A stretch of DNA of 64,000 bases from Cornus controversa. Taxonomy: Eukaryota > Streptophyta > Magnoliopsida > Cornales > Cornaceae. Location of the stretch: positions 8,791,501 through 8,855,500 of the forward strand of contig CM048850.1 of NCBI GenBank assembly GCA_026545225.1, given 5' to 3'. Shown piece after piece: positions 45,929-56,320 of this stretch. Below the pieces are notes generated by a model that saw nothing but the letters and a program-made list of their open reading frames with translations, was not told the DNA's origin and did not search any database. Numbering within the stretch: the first letter of the stretch is position 1; each line of letters begins with the position of its first letter. Both the position numbers and the translations under genes were made by a program.

Positions 45929-46413
45929 ATACAAAGAAGCTACAAAAGAGTGAACTCGTTGGAGCGACAGTAAGACCGAAAGTTGGTCATTGGAGTAAGA
46001 ATTGATTTGAAAATAAAAAAGGGGCTCTTTGAAATAAGTGACTTTGACACACATATGCTAGTGGGAGATGATGAATTGAACTTGAGTTGGGTTCTCATAT
46101 TTTTCTTCTTTTATTTTATATGTCTATATTACATTTCAGCTTTGAGTTTGAATTCCCCCCCCCCAAAAAAATCATCATTTAACGATCAGAAATTCTTAAA
46201 AAGTCAATATAACGGTTCAAAATATATATACGTATCTACGGTCTAAAATTACTCTCCCATATACAATTGCAATCAACGGTTATCATTGAGCCATTGCTTT
46301 CCTGCTTTCCATATCAAACACTCCTACACATTATTATATTTATTTCTTTTCTCTCTTCTTTTATATCTCTATCACTCAGTCCATGATTTGGCATCAGATC
46401 TCTCTCTCTCTCT

Positions 46414-46712
46414 CCATGATCTGCCACTCTCATCATCACCGATCTGATGATTTTCTTTTTGATATTTTGCAGATCTGGTTCATGTGCAAGATCTGTATTA
46501 TATCTCTCTGTTAGTTGATCATCCGAGTTAATCATCCGAGATCTGCAACAATTTCTTCTCTCTCTTATTTTTATATCTCTCTCTCTCCATGATCCGCCAC
46601 TCTCATTATCACCGATTTGATGATTTTTTTTGTTGATATTTTGCAGATCTGGTTCATGTGCAAGATCTGTATTATATCTCTCTGTTAGTTGATCATCCGA
46701 GATCTGCAACAA
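46414..46712. repeat. Tandem duplication inside Helitron 1, 173-bp offset
   Basis: ccatgatctgccactctcat (46414) and ccatgatccgccactctcat (46587) begin two copies. Each contains gatattttgcagatctggtt and gtgcaagatctgtattatat. The gatattttgcag string looks like a splice acceptor, which suggests captured intron/exon sequence. Confidence 0.8.
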
Positions 46713-46751
46713 AGGATTTAGGCAAGGTCGTCCAACGTCGGCCGGATCGAT

Positions 46752-46823
46752 GAAGACCCAGAGGTGATCATTTTATTGTCAGGGACTCTAAACCAATTCA
46801 TGTGCGAGATCTGCAACAAAGGA
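46752..46823 (+). pseudogene. Captured fragment of an INDETERMINATE-DOMAIN (IDD) zinc-finger gene
   Basis: Reads EDPEVIILLSGTLNQ then FMCEICNKG. Plant IDD C2H2 transcription factors carry D-AEVIALSPKTL-ATNRF followed by (I/M/L)CE(V/I)CNKGF at the start of their first zinc finger. The match covers both the lead-in and the first two zinc-binding cysteines (C..C). Similarity stops after CNKG, before the histidines, so no finger could fold. It sits well inside Helitron 1, consistent with gene-fragment capture. The match is short, so identity is probable, not certain. Confidence 0.55.
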
Positions 46824-48721
46824 CTTGCCGTGGAGATTCGACCCCGGCCCTGGCCTACCCCTTGTCAGCGCTCTTTTTGCGAGACTAGCGTCGACCAGTC
46901 CAGTGTTGGTCGAACCGTAGCCCACCTCTCACCGGCGCTCCTTTTGCGAGTCATGCGTAGAACAGTTCAGCGTTGGCTGGATCGATGAACTCACCTGCAA
47001 CCACTGCTAGAGCCGTTGCCCGATCCTACCGGAGTTGAGAAGGACACCGTTTGCAGGTATTTTTGGAAACGCACACACTATCTCTCTCTATCCATTTTTG
47101 ACCCTTTCTGTAACTAATTTTTTTTTTAATTCAGCCAATTAGTTCTTTTATTATTTTTCTTCATTGTTGAGTCTTCTATGAGTAAGAGAGTCACTTTTTT
47201 TTATTGCTTATTTATGATTTACTGACATAGTTGTAGCCCATTTGGATGGAGAACTTATCACTCTGTATTAGCTGATTACAAATTGGTCCTGTGTTTGTGT
47301 ACTGAACATTGTGGGAGTTGTGAAAAAGTGGGCGCTAGAAAATATGCAAGAGAATGAAATGGGTAGAAGTGATTTACAATACATGTACAATTATTCTTCT
47401 CTAAAATTTTTTGCATGTTTCTTGAACGAATAGGTGTTATATCTATGAGGTCTTTATGGATAGGTGTTATGATCTTTTAGAACTCAAGGGAAGAAAATTG
47501 TTGTCTTGGATGACAAAGATGGCCAGATTCATCTAAAGGGACTGTCTTGGATCCCTGTCAATTTTTTTTTCTTTTTTTGGGATAAATGTATGTATTTATG
47601 TATTGTTTATGTTTATTTAGTTTGAAATTTGAAAATGTTTGTAATTGATTCAATGTCTGTGTTCGTGTTTAATACTATCGTCAATAAAATTCACCTTTAA
47701 GGGGTTTGTGATTCAGGTTAGGTTTTGTGTCACATCTCTTTTTCAATGGGTGTTGCCAAACATAGCTTTATAATTTTTTTTTTTTGAGTTGATTTTGGCA
47801 GAACTCTCTATCTGTGCATTTATCTTGATTAATGGTAATATTTGGTTTTTGTGATTTTGTTGGTTTAATATATGTAACATTAACATACCAAACAAACAAA
47901 TTAAAAGCAAGAAGCAAAAAAGGCCACAATTCTGGCGCAAATATCTATTTTTTCACTTTTTTTTTCTCACTAAAACACATTTGCCTTGCCGACAGATAAA
48001 TTGCATGTGTTGATGTACTATTACTTGAGATTCTTTTATTGATGGTGCAAGAAGCTAAAGGTGGTTTAGAGCATGTTTAATATAAAAAACTTTTTTGATT
48101 ATTGAGTATTATCTTATGAAACTCAAAAAAAAAAAAAAAAAAAAGTAAAAAATGTGTAATAGGAATGTAAATTTTTTATTTTGTTTTGTATCAACCTAAG
48201 ATTTGAGTTTAAACTTTTAATAGTAATGAGTGAACGACCCTCATCTCAACATTCACTTGCAGTTAAAAAACAACATGCTTTTTAAAAATTAATGAGGTTA
48301 TCGAACATGATGAAATTTCAAAAAAAAATATATGATTCTTTTGCTTAGGAGCATTGGATCCATTTAGGCTTACACAAATATTGGTTATACATTAACTATC
48401 ATATCTTTCAAGCAAAAAGAAAAAAAAATTAAGAAAGAGAGAAAGCTAGCTATGTGAATAAGTGTGCATAAAGGGAAAAAAAAAAGGTTGAAAAGCAAAA
48501 AGAAGAAAGCAAACTATATAGCATATGGTTGGTTGAGTGGCAAGCTAGAGTAAGAAGAGAGAGAGAAATTCAAATTAAGAAAGTAACATAGTATATTATA
48601 TTTGAACTTTAGTTTAGTGGACCCATTTTTATTAACATATACATCACTTGCAGTCCAATAAGTTGGTGAACCCATCTTTATTAAGATATTAACATAGTAA
48701 TTTTTTATTTATTGATACATT

Positions 48722-48779
48722 GATCTATTTCAGTCTAATAATTTTTTATTTTATAGTATCGTAGGTACGTACAATATAC
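48722..48779 (+). mobile_element. Decayed extra Helitron 3' end
   Basis: cagtctaataattttttatt and gtatcgtaggtac align with the true 3' end at 48945-49000, about 220 bp downstream. The CTAG is lost (atac then tta). Confidence 0.65.
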
Positions 48780-49352
48780 TTAAAATTTTTGGAATTTTTT
48801 GAGTAAAAAGAAGAAATTGAGAGTGTTAGATTTAAAAAAAGCCCAACTACATTTGCATGATTTTTTTTACTGCAATTCACTCTCTATTTTTTTTTTCTCA
48901 CACACAAATATGACTACTGGTGGCACGAATTTTTTTCAGCTTTTATTTGAGTCCAATAATTTTTTGTTGGATAGTGTCGTAGGCACGGGCAATACCCTAG
49001 TGTATATATATATATAACGCGAAAGCTATTTTGATAATTACCCGTCGGGGATGAAGCTGATGGTGCCATCTCCGGTGGTGACGCAACGAAATATGAAGAC
49101 TACAGGAATTGATAGGCTTTGATATCATGATAGAAATAAAGAAAAAATTATTGAATTGAATTGAATTCATATTATTATTATTATGAACAATACATAAAGG
49201 CCTATAAATAGACACATAGGCTAATTAAACTTATAAAACAAGAAATCCTAGTCCTAGATAGTTTAGGAGAATGTGTAAGAAATTCATTTGGATAGGAAAA
49301 GATATATAATCTAATAACAGTTATAATAGGAAATATATAATCTAATATAAGG

Positions 49353-50454
49353 TGAAACCTAAACAAAAAGAAACAAAGAAATAGGGAGAGAGAAAAATAA
49401 TTTAGTTGCTTAATTTAGTCAAAGCCTAAACAAAGAGTAAAAAGAAATAGAGAAAGAGAGAAAAGAACAATATAGTAATTGCCTAATTATTTGAACAATT
49501 TTGTTGAAAATACTATTTTTTGGTTAAGAAGAAGAACAAAATAGAGGGAAAAAACAAAGTTTCTCTCTTTTTTTTTTTTTTTTTTCAAAATGGGCAAATA
49601 ATAGGTAGGAAAACTAAGCTCTATTAGTTTTTTGCTTTGAAAAAGATGGGAAAAAAAATAAAAAAATTAAGTAGAATAGAGCAAAATAGACGAATTTTTA
49701 AAATTTTTGCATCATACCTTTGAAGTTCATTGTTGGACTTTGAAGTTGGGTTTATGCTTTTTGTTCATTTTAAATGTAATTTAGGCTAAATTGTTGGACT
49801 TCATACTATTTCCTTGTAAATCTAGGGGAAAAAAAAACATGATTTAGTAGAATGGTAACTTTTATTTTACTGCAAGCCTGTTTTCAAGTGATTTTTCATT
49901 CGATCCCAATTTAACAATTTGGAATGATAAGATCATAAATCAATATTTTAACAGACATGATTAGTTTCAATCTTTTAAATTTAATGCATGAATTTTTTGG
50001 TTTTAGCCAGTAACTCACACACCAATCCACTTTTCTCATATGAAGGAGATACTATTATAATATAAGCCATTGGTCGTAAATTTAATATATGCATGTACAT
50101 CGCTATTTAAGCAAAAAATTGTGGATTCATGACTGATTGGTTGTCTACTAAAATTATTGAGTATTCTAACGATACTGACAATGTAACACCTCCATTCAAT
50201 GATTAGCGATTTTCTATGTATTAATAAAACATGCAAATGGTGAGTGTTTTACTACATTGTTGAACAAACAATAATTTTTCGGTTGTCTATGAGGCATTGC
50301 TTGGACTTGGAATTACTTGGATCAGTTAAACTGACATTGTACACTTCTGTCTAGACTCTACCTTCTCTGTTCTCAAGCCATGCCAATGACCCTGGCATGT
50401 ATATAATCACGTGTGAGATTTGATTTTTTTTTCCTTTTTTGTACCGCCAAGTGT

Positions 50455-50455
<1 letters not shown>
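49353..50455. other. No gene seen
   Basis: AT-rich flank right of the nested element. Purine-rich repeats (agaaatagagaaagagag, gagagagaaaa) occur near 49375-49470, with a T run at 49568. No conserved frame. Confidence 0.35.

Positions 50456-50457
<2 letters not shown>

Positions 50458-50494
<37 letters not shown>
50458..50494. repeat. (TA)n microsatellite
   Basis: Uninterrupted TA tract. Confidence 0.95.
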
Positions 50495-50497
<3 letters not shown>

Positions 50498-50578
50498 TCC
50501 AATTGTTAAAGTGGGGACAATTAGCCCAAATCAAAAGCAGGCCCACAGCATGGAGAAAGTATACAATACCAGAGGGAT

Positions 50579-51222
50579 ATTGATGATGTGGTATTCCAGG
50601 AAAGTATAAGCCATTCATTTCTCCTTAATTGTAGTGAAATTAATAATTTTCAAAAGAGATGGAGGGCTTACACCTGCCGGGGATGCCACATCACCAATAT
50701 CCCTGTGATATTGTATATTTTCTCCCAGTGAGGGGTTACGGCAAGAATGCTAAAAGTGAGATTTGGTCTTCCTTTCAAAAGAATAATAAATTACATCTTC
50801 TTTTTGTTGGAACATAATTTTACTTCGACTTTTTTTGTCTTTTTTTTAAATCGGAAGAATTTTCATTAATTGATGATGTGATATCCCCGGAAAGTATAAG
50901 CTTTCCATTTTTTCTTAATTGTAGTGAAATTAATAATTTTTAAAAGAAATGAAGGACTTACACCTGCCGAAATGCCATATCAGTATTGTATATTTTCTCC
51001 GCAACATGGGCTTACATCAAGAATGCTAAAAGTGAGATTGGGTCTTCCTTTCAAAAGAATAATAAACTTCCAAGCAGAACTGCTAAAAGTTGGATCTTCC
51101 TATTCCCATTCCTGCTGAGATTATAATATATGTGAATATTTACATCTTCTTTTTGTTGGAACATAATTTTACTACTTTGACTTTTTTTGTCTTTTTTTAA
51201 ATCTGAAGAATTTTCATTAAGG
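50579..51222. repeat. Tandem duplication of about 290-350 bp
   Basis: The first copy (about 50579-50870) and second copy (about 50871-51222) share ttgatgatgtg, ccggaaagtataagc-like text, 'cttaattgtagtgaaattaa', 'cttacacctgccg', 'gggtcttcctttcaaaagaa' and 'acatcttctttttgttggaa'. The second copy carries about 60 extra bases near 51070-51135. It is non-coding. Confidence 0.85.
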
Positions 51223-51306
51223 GAGAAGACCAAAGTTGCAAGATAAAAAAGCAGGGGAACACCACCATTAACACAGCATTGGAAATAGAATAAGCCCACT
51301 ACTTTG

Positions 51307-51311
51307 GCATT

Positions 51312-51378
<67 letters not shown>
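51307..51378. repeat. Compound (CA)n(TA)n(CA)n microsatellite
   Basis: acacac run, then atatat run, then acacac run. Confidence 0.95.
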
Positions 51379-51429
51379 TTAATTAACAACTTTTAAATCT
51401 GAATAATTGGCCATTTGCAATTCTTCATG

Positions 51430-51650
51430 GTTTTTTTTTTTGGTTAAAGGTCAGTTATATAGATAAGAAGAATTTACAAGCACTGTCAATGATGAACAAG
51501 CACACAAGAGCTACAAGAAGCAGCACCAGAGGCAAACAAGGGCACAGCCATCAAAGAATTAACAGCAAAGTACAATCCAAGTGAACATCAACTGTTTGCA
51601 AAAAGGCAGCAGAGGGAAAATAAGCAGCATCATGTCAAGTAATTAATTGG
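51430..51650 (-). mobile_element. Probable LINE/SINE 3' tail
   Basis: Starts with a T run (51430-51440) followed by ggttaaaggtcagttatata, then purine-rich non-coding sequence. This resembles minus-strand non-LTR 3' ends such as those at 4257 and 33010, but no coding homology is present. Weak call. Confidence 0.3.
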
Positions 51651-51950
51651 AACAGAATTGTACTACTTTGGCTTTATAAGTATGTATATTTATACATGGG
51701 CTGAAGGACTCTCGTAAGTCTCCCTCATACAGTAGCATACATGAATTAACAATTATTAAATGTTAATAATTGGCCAATTGTTTTATTTTCAGTATATGAA
51801 TTAAGTTGAACGACCAAGTGAAAGTCGCATTAGGGTGGAATGATTAATAGTTTAAAAAAAAAAAAAAAAGAGAGTAGGACTTATATGTCTTTCAGGGAGG
51901 AAGTAGGACATGGTGATAATTGTGCTTATTTTTTTTCTCTCAAAGAAGTC

Positions 51951-51958
51951 TATAAATA
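51951..51958 (+). promoter_or_regulatory. TATA box of the MMP pseudogene
   Basis: TATAAATA lies 55 bp upstream of the ATG at 52014, a normal plant promoter spacing if transcription starts near 51983. Confidence 0.65.
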
Positions 51959-52013
51959 GAGCTAAACAAATGAGCAACTTCATCATCCAAAAGGGCTTCC
52001 TTCTAACATAGTC

Positions 52014-53582
52014 ATGGCATCTAAATTGTTTTTGTTCTTGTCATGCATTTTTCTCTTCTTCCTGCTCTTTCCTCTCCTCTCTCATGCACATATATTCATC
52101 CCATTTAAAGGGCAACAACTCATCACCCTTAGACTTTCTCAAGCACTTGCAAGGGTGTCACAAGGGTGACAAAGTTCAGGGGCTCCATAAGCTCAAAAAG
52201 TATCTTGAAAATTTTGGCTATCTGAGCTATCTCCATTCTAAAAATCACACACATTTCAATGACAATCTCTTAGAGTCCGCCATCAGAACTTACCAGCTCA
52301 ATTATCATCTGAAAGCCACCGGAACATTGGATACTCAAACGATATCCAGAATGATGATGCCTCGATCGATGTGGTGTTCCAGATATCATCAACGGCACGA
52401 GTTGGATGCGAGCAGGCAAGAAGAGCCACCACACCCTCCATACAATCTCTCATTATTCTTTCTTTCGTGGTAATCCAAAATGGCAGGCTTCTAAGACCCA
52501 CCTCACCTATGGGTTTGCAGGGAACACTCGCCCCGACGCCATTGGCCCGTGACACGAGCTTTTGCCAGATGGGCTTCTGCAACGCACTTCACATTTTCAC
52601 AGACTCAGGACTATGCAAATGCTGACTTAACAATCGGTTTTCATAGACGTAATCATGGAGATGGAGTCCCGTTTCATGGCCTTGGTGGGTCCCTAGCTCA
52701 TGCTTTTTCACCAACTAACGGAAGATTACACTTTTACACGGACGAGCGGTGGTCTGTTGGCCCATCTCCACGTACATTTGACCTGGGGACAGTTGCTCCG
52801 CATGAAATTGGGCACCTTCTTGGGCTTGGCCACAGCTCCGTTGAGAATGCTCTCGTGTATCCAACCTTTGCTAGTAGGGCTGCAATTCGGGTGAATTGAG
52901 CGAGTTAGAGATACAATTCGGATTCAATCTTATATATGAAATGTTCAACTTTAACCCAATCCTAACCCTACTTCTAACTCTAACTGTTCAACTCTACCCC
53001 AACTTATTCTTAAATTTTTAAACTCGAATTTGTAACTCGAGTTGAGATTTTGAGTTAGAAAGTCGAGTAATCTATATCACTAATCTCCGTGTTGAAAATT
53101 TAAAGTGATCTTTAATAAGTTTCATATTAGATACTCCTCAACACACAAAAAATTAAGAACTTAATGCAATTTTCTAATAAATTACAAACAGATTTTTAGG
53201 AAATTAATTATCCAAAGTGTTAACATACAATAAATGAAGATTTAAATAAAGTAAGTTGAAAAGAAAAAGGTTATCATAATTTGAATATTATATATAATAT
53301 ATTTATAATAAAAAATATGCATACAAATAATATTACAATTCAGGTTCGGGTTGGGCTTGGATTGTTGGAATCTCAACTCTAATTAAGTTCGGGTTGAGGT
53401 TCCAACATCCCAAACTTAACTCTAATTGTAAAAATAGTTGTCCAAGTCTGTAAAAAAATCGGACTAAATTCGGGTTGAGTTCGAGTTGTCCAACCCAAGT
53501 TGTACCCCTAGTTGCTAATGGCATCTCAAAAGGTTTGCATCAGGATGATATTAGGGGAATCAAAGTTTTATATAATGTTTGA
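52014..53582 (+). pseudogene. Plant matrix metalloproteinase (MMP, matrixin) pseudogene
   Basis: A secreted zinc endopeptidase family (peptidase M10A). From ATG 52014 a signal peptide is visible (MASKLFLFLSCIFLFFLLFP, LLSHA). The propeptide follows in another frame (GDKVQGLHKLKKYLENFGYL, IRTYQLNYHLKATGTLDTQT). The cysteine-switch PRCGVPDI is near 52352-52380. A 4-bp cgat/tcga duplication there shifts the frame. After a further shift near 52545 the catalytic domain runs VTRAFARWA ... HGDGVPFHGLGGSLAHAF ... [13 protein letters not shown] (52801-52840). A hAT element at 52875-53510 splits the end. Beyond it KGLHQDDIRGIKVLYNV and a stop (53580-53582) complete the usual C-terminus. Plant MMPs are typically intronless, as here. 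There are at least three frame disruptions plus the insertion, so it is non-functional. Confidence 0.9.
52875..53510. mobile_element. hAT-type non-autonomous element inside the MMP gene
   Basis: 636 bp, starting tagggctgcaattcgggtga and ending cccaagttgtacccctagt-side, with inverted ends TAGGGCTGCAATTCGGG and TAGGGGTACAACTTGGG (reverse of the right end). Flanks tttgctag (52867-52874) and gttgctaa (53511-53518) share TTGCTA, an 8-bp duplication with two changes. It has no coding capacity. The 'gggttgagttcgagttg' inner repeats are typical of this MITE type. Confidence 0.85.
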
Positions 53583-53880
53583 AGAGTGATTTCTTTACCA
53601 TGTTTCAAGTAATTTATTATGGGGTTCAATATTGTAGACCTTCTTTTCAAAATTAAGTGAAATAAAAGTAAACTACAATTTTTATTTACCCAAAAAAAAA
53701 CTAGAATAGTTCCGGGTTTCGGAGCTCCAATGAGTAACATATTTCCCTGTAATGGGTGGGCACCATCTCGGTTGGAGTCAATCTCATATCAAATCAAAAT
53801 CGGATCAATCCCATTTATTTTAGGTTAGAATTACCACCTTAAAGAATTTCCGATCGTTGTAAATTAAATTCTTTGAACCA
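53583..53880. other. MMP 3' flank, no further gene
   Basis: Nothing else recognised between the MMP stop and the next MITE. Confidence 0.4.
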
Positions 53881-53888
53881 CATCCAAT

Positions 53889-54483
53889 CTAGGAAGCATG
53901 GACAAGGATACGGGATACGGACACGACACGATACAGATACAGCTATGCGACAAATCTCAAAAAAATAGGATACGGACACGACAAGGATACGTCAAATAAA
54001 TAAATAAAAATATAATATTATACATAAAATATTAATTTTTGTTCTTCAACCATACAATAAATATAGTTAAAGTAATTATACAAAATATAAAAAGTTAAAA
54101 TCTAGAAATTCATTATCTTTTCTAATATTTTTTACAATAACTCACTTACTCGAGGGTTTTAAAAATATTTTTGTTTTATTATAAAATGAGCTTTATTTTC
54201 TTATCTATAAAGTTTTTCATATTACAATCTCAACCCCATTTTATAGAACAAAAAATTACAAATTTATTCCGAAAAGCATCCCAGCCGTATCCCAGACGTA
54301 TCCTGGCATATCCCGCGTATCCTAGCCGTATCCCCCGCGTATCCTAACCGTATCCGATATTAAAAAAATGGGATACTTCTTAATAGTATCGGACACGTAT
54401 TCGGCCGTATCCTGACCGTATCCGTATCAGATACGTGTTCGATACGGCCACGACACTATTTTTGGAGTATCCGTACTTTGTAG
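53889..54483. mobile_element. hAT-like MITE, 595 bp
   Basis: Inverted ends ctaggaagcatgg and ctacaaagtacgg (reverse of the right end) match at 9 of 13 positions. Flanks catccaat at 53881-53888 and 54484-54491 are identical 8-bp duplications. The inner ends are rich in 'gatacggacacgacac' and 'cgtatccgtatc' strings. Confidence 0.8.
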
Positions 54484-54764
54484 CATCCAATCCTCAATCC
54501 TCGTGTTGCTACTGAAGATCCTCGTATTACTTGATCACATAATTATATTGAGCATATAGTTATGATTTCAATTGGAAGATATTTGTTTCATAACTTTAAT
54601 TAATTAACCTTTTACTTATTCTATCTCTTAATTTTGACATCCCTTCAGTGACAAGGCATTAATTAAATAAACTTCATCAACTTGGAGGAGTACACTGTGA
54701 TGAACCAACCAACGGATCTTCTCATTTTCATTAAATCCATTTGAATATGGCTAAGTTTCTTCAG
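54484..54764. other. No gene seen
   Basis: Short intergenic gap between two transposable elements. Confidence 0.4.
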
Positions 54765-54773
54765 TATAAAATA

Positions 54774-55586
54774 GGAAAAATTACAAATACAATGACTTTT
54801 GGAAGCCAAAGTCATGAAATTTTTTTTAAAATGAATTCTTCTAAAACGCCAACATGAACATGAAAAAAACTATTCATGCCCAAACTACTCTTACTATTTT
54901 GATGACCAATGATAAGAAAAAAAATGAACTAAATTTTTATCACTCGTTGTCAAAATAGTTTGCACAAAAAATGACACATGCGTGCACAAAGAGTGGTACC
55001 TCTATGCACAAAAATGGTACCTACATGCACAAAAGTGGTACTTATACATGAAAATATCTTTTATACTATTTTCTCCCAATTAAACATACCAATATAAATG
55101 ACCTTAGAGTGTTATTCCTTTTCATTTCATAAATCACGTGGAAATAATTTTATATTTTTATGCATATATGAAAGTACTCATGTACTAGTAATCTCTTAAT
55201 GACAAATAAGTGTAATTTGAGAGTTTGATCTAACAATCAACACAGATGACTCTACTTGTATATTTATGGAACAAGAATGACACCTTAAGGTTATACAAAT
55301 GTTATTTTAATATGTTTAATTGAAAAAAAAAGTATTAAAAAATTTCCATTCAGGTACCATTTCAGTGCACGTAGGTATCACTTTTTTGGAGACATTTTGA
55401 CGACCGGTGATTAAAATTTAGTTCATTTTTTTTTATCATCGGTCGTCAAATATTTGAATAAAATGAACAATGTTTTTTTCATGTTCACATCTGCATTTTA
55501 GGGGAACATTTTTTAAAAATTTCATGACTTTGAGTTCCTGTATTTGTAAATTAAGTTTCAAAAGTTCATGTATTTGCAATTTTTTC
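54774..55586. mobile_element. Mutator-like (MULE) element with long inverted ends
   Basis: 813 bp flanked by perfect 9-bp duplications TATAAAATA (54765-54773 and 55587-55595). Ends ggaaaaattacaaatac and gaaaaaattgcaaatac (reverse of the right end) begin inverted repeats of more than 200 bp. These also share aagtcatgaaattttt, catgaacatgaaaaaaa-like text and the aaaaaaaatgaactaaattt block. Near 54985-55045 are three ~25-bp repeats 'atgcacaaaaatggtacct'. A 9-bp duplication with long inverted ends is typical of Mutator-like elements. There is no transposase. Confidence 0.88.
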
Positions 55587-55619
55587 TATAAAATATTTTC
55601 ACCATAAGGTCTTTCTAAT

Positions 55620-55865
55620 TTAAAGGGAAACATAGTAGTTTGGCTTCCTAATCCGAATAGAGAAAACACAGTTGGCTTGATAAATCGTGTGAGTTGTGTT
55701 TTTTGTAGGGTTAATATTGAAGATCATAGCCATTTATTTTTTTACTGCCCCAATTGCCCTTAGAATTTGGAGATTCATTGCCTCAAAATGTACGTTCTCT
55801 TCAGTGTGCTTCATTGTTCAATGGGGTATGGGTTTTTCCAATTTGAGAGGTGGTTACCTATTGTA
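55620..55865 (+). mobile_element. LINE zf-RVT fragment
   Basis: Plus-strand reading gives VWLPNPNRENTVGLINRVS, then CVFCRVNIEDHSHLFFYCPN, the CxxC...HLFF-C zinc-binding pattern of plant LINE polyproteins. It is broken and cut off at 55873 by the TRIM insertion. Confidence 0.65.
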
Positions 55866-55872
55866 GTTATTA

Positions 55873-56320
55873 TGTCATACTCCGCTCTAACACATGGTAT
55901 GATATTGTCCGCTTTGGGCTTAAGCCCGCACGGTTTTGCTCTTGGGTTTTACCCCAAAAGGCCTCATACCATTTGAAGAGAACATACTACATATAAGCAC
56001 ATCCCCTTTTTAACACCCAAGCGATGTGGGATTGAGCACCCTGTACCCTGTCAATGTGGTAGCTCAGCCCAGTGTCTGTCTTCACACCCGCCCACTCACA
56101 CCCGTCCACAAGAGTTACTACAATCCACCCCCTTACGAGGCCCGACGTCCTTGTGGCACACTTTCGGCTGGGTTCAAGTTCTGATACCAACTGTAATAAC
56201 CCGCTCCAACACATAGTATGATATTGTCCGCTTTGGGTCTAAGCCCGCACGATTTTGCTCTTGGATTTTACCCCAAAAGGCATCATACCATTTGAAGAGA
56301 ACATATTACATATAAGCACA
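55873..56320 (-). mobile_element. TRIM (terminal-repeat retrotransposon in miniature)
   Basis: Two 129-bp LTRs (55873-56001 and 56192-56320) with ends tgt...aca enclose 190 bp. On the minus strand the right LTR is followed directly by gttggtatcagaac, a tRNA-Met primer site. The internal part ends in aaaaaggggatg next to the left LTR, a polypurine tract. There is no coding region. A second purine tract also precedes the right LTR (aaaaagggga, complementary strand). No simple 5-bp duplication was found, so a tandem or recombined array is possible. Confidence 0.88.

Larger units (their letters stand above)
46123..49000 (+). mobile_element. Non-autonomous Helitron 1
   Basis: The 5' end TCTATATTACATTTCAGC matches the 5' end of Helitron 2 (TCTATCTTACATTTAAGC). 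The 3' end has the hairpin GTGTC-GTA-GGCAC, ten bases, then CTAG at 48997-49000 followed by T, the classic Helitron 3' structure. There is no Rep/helicase coding region. Cargo includes an apparent IDD zinc-finger fragment (46752-46823), tandem repeats (46414-46712), and a decayed second 3' end (48722-48779). It lies inside the Copia-type element at 43859-49347. Confidence 0.85.
43859..49347 (-). mobile_element. Non-autonomous Copia-type LTR element, host of two insertions
   Basis: Fossil LTR element on the minus strand. Related LTRs are at 43859-44080 and about 49128-49347, each with a cctataaatag TATA-like segment. The primer-binding site next to the right LTR (tgatatcaaagcc, complementary strand) is close to the tRNA-Met pattern. 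A purine-rich tract (complement of gcccccacaaactcaagg) adjoins the left LTR at 44081. TAAGG flanks both sides (43854-43858 and 49348-49352). Once the inserted elements are discounted, only about 0.6 kb of internal sequence remains, without gag or pol, so it was non-autonomous or deleted. The internal part has a diverged tandem duplication of about 200 bp. Confidence 0.8.
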
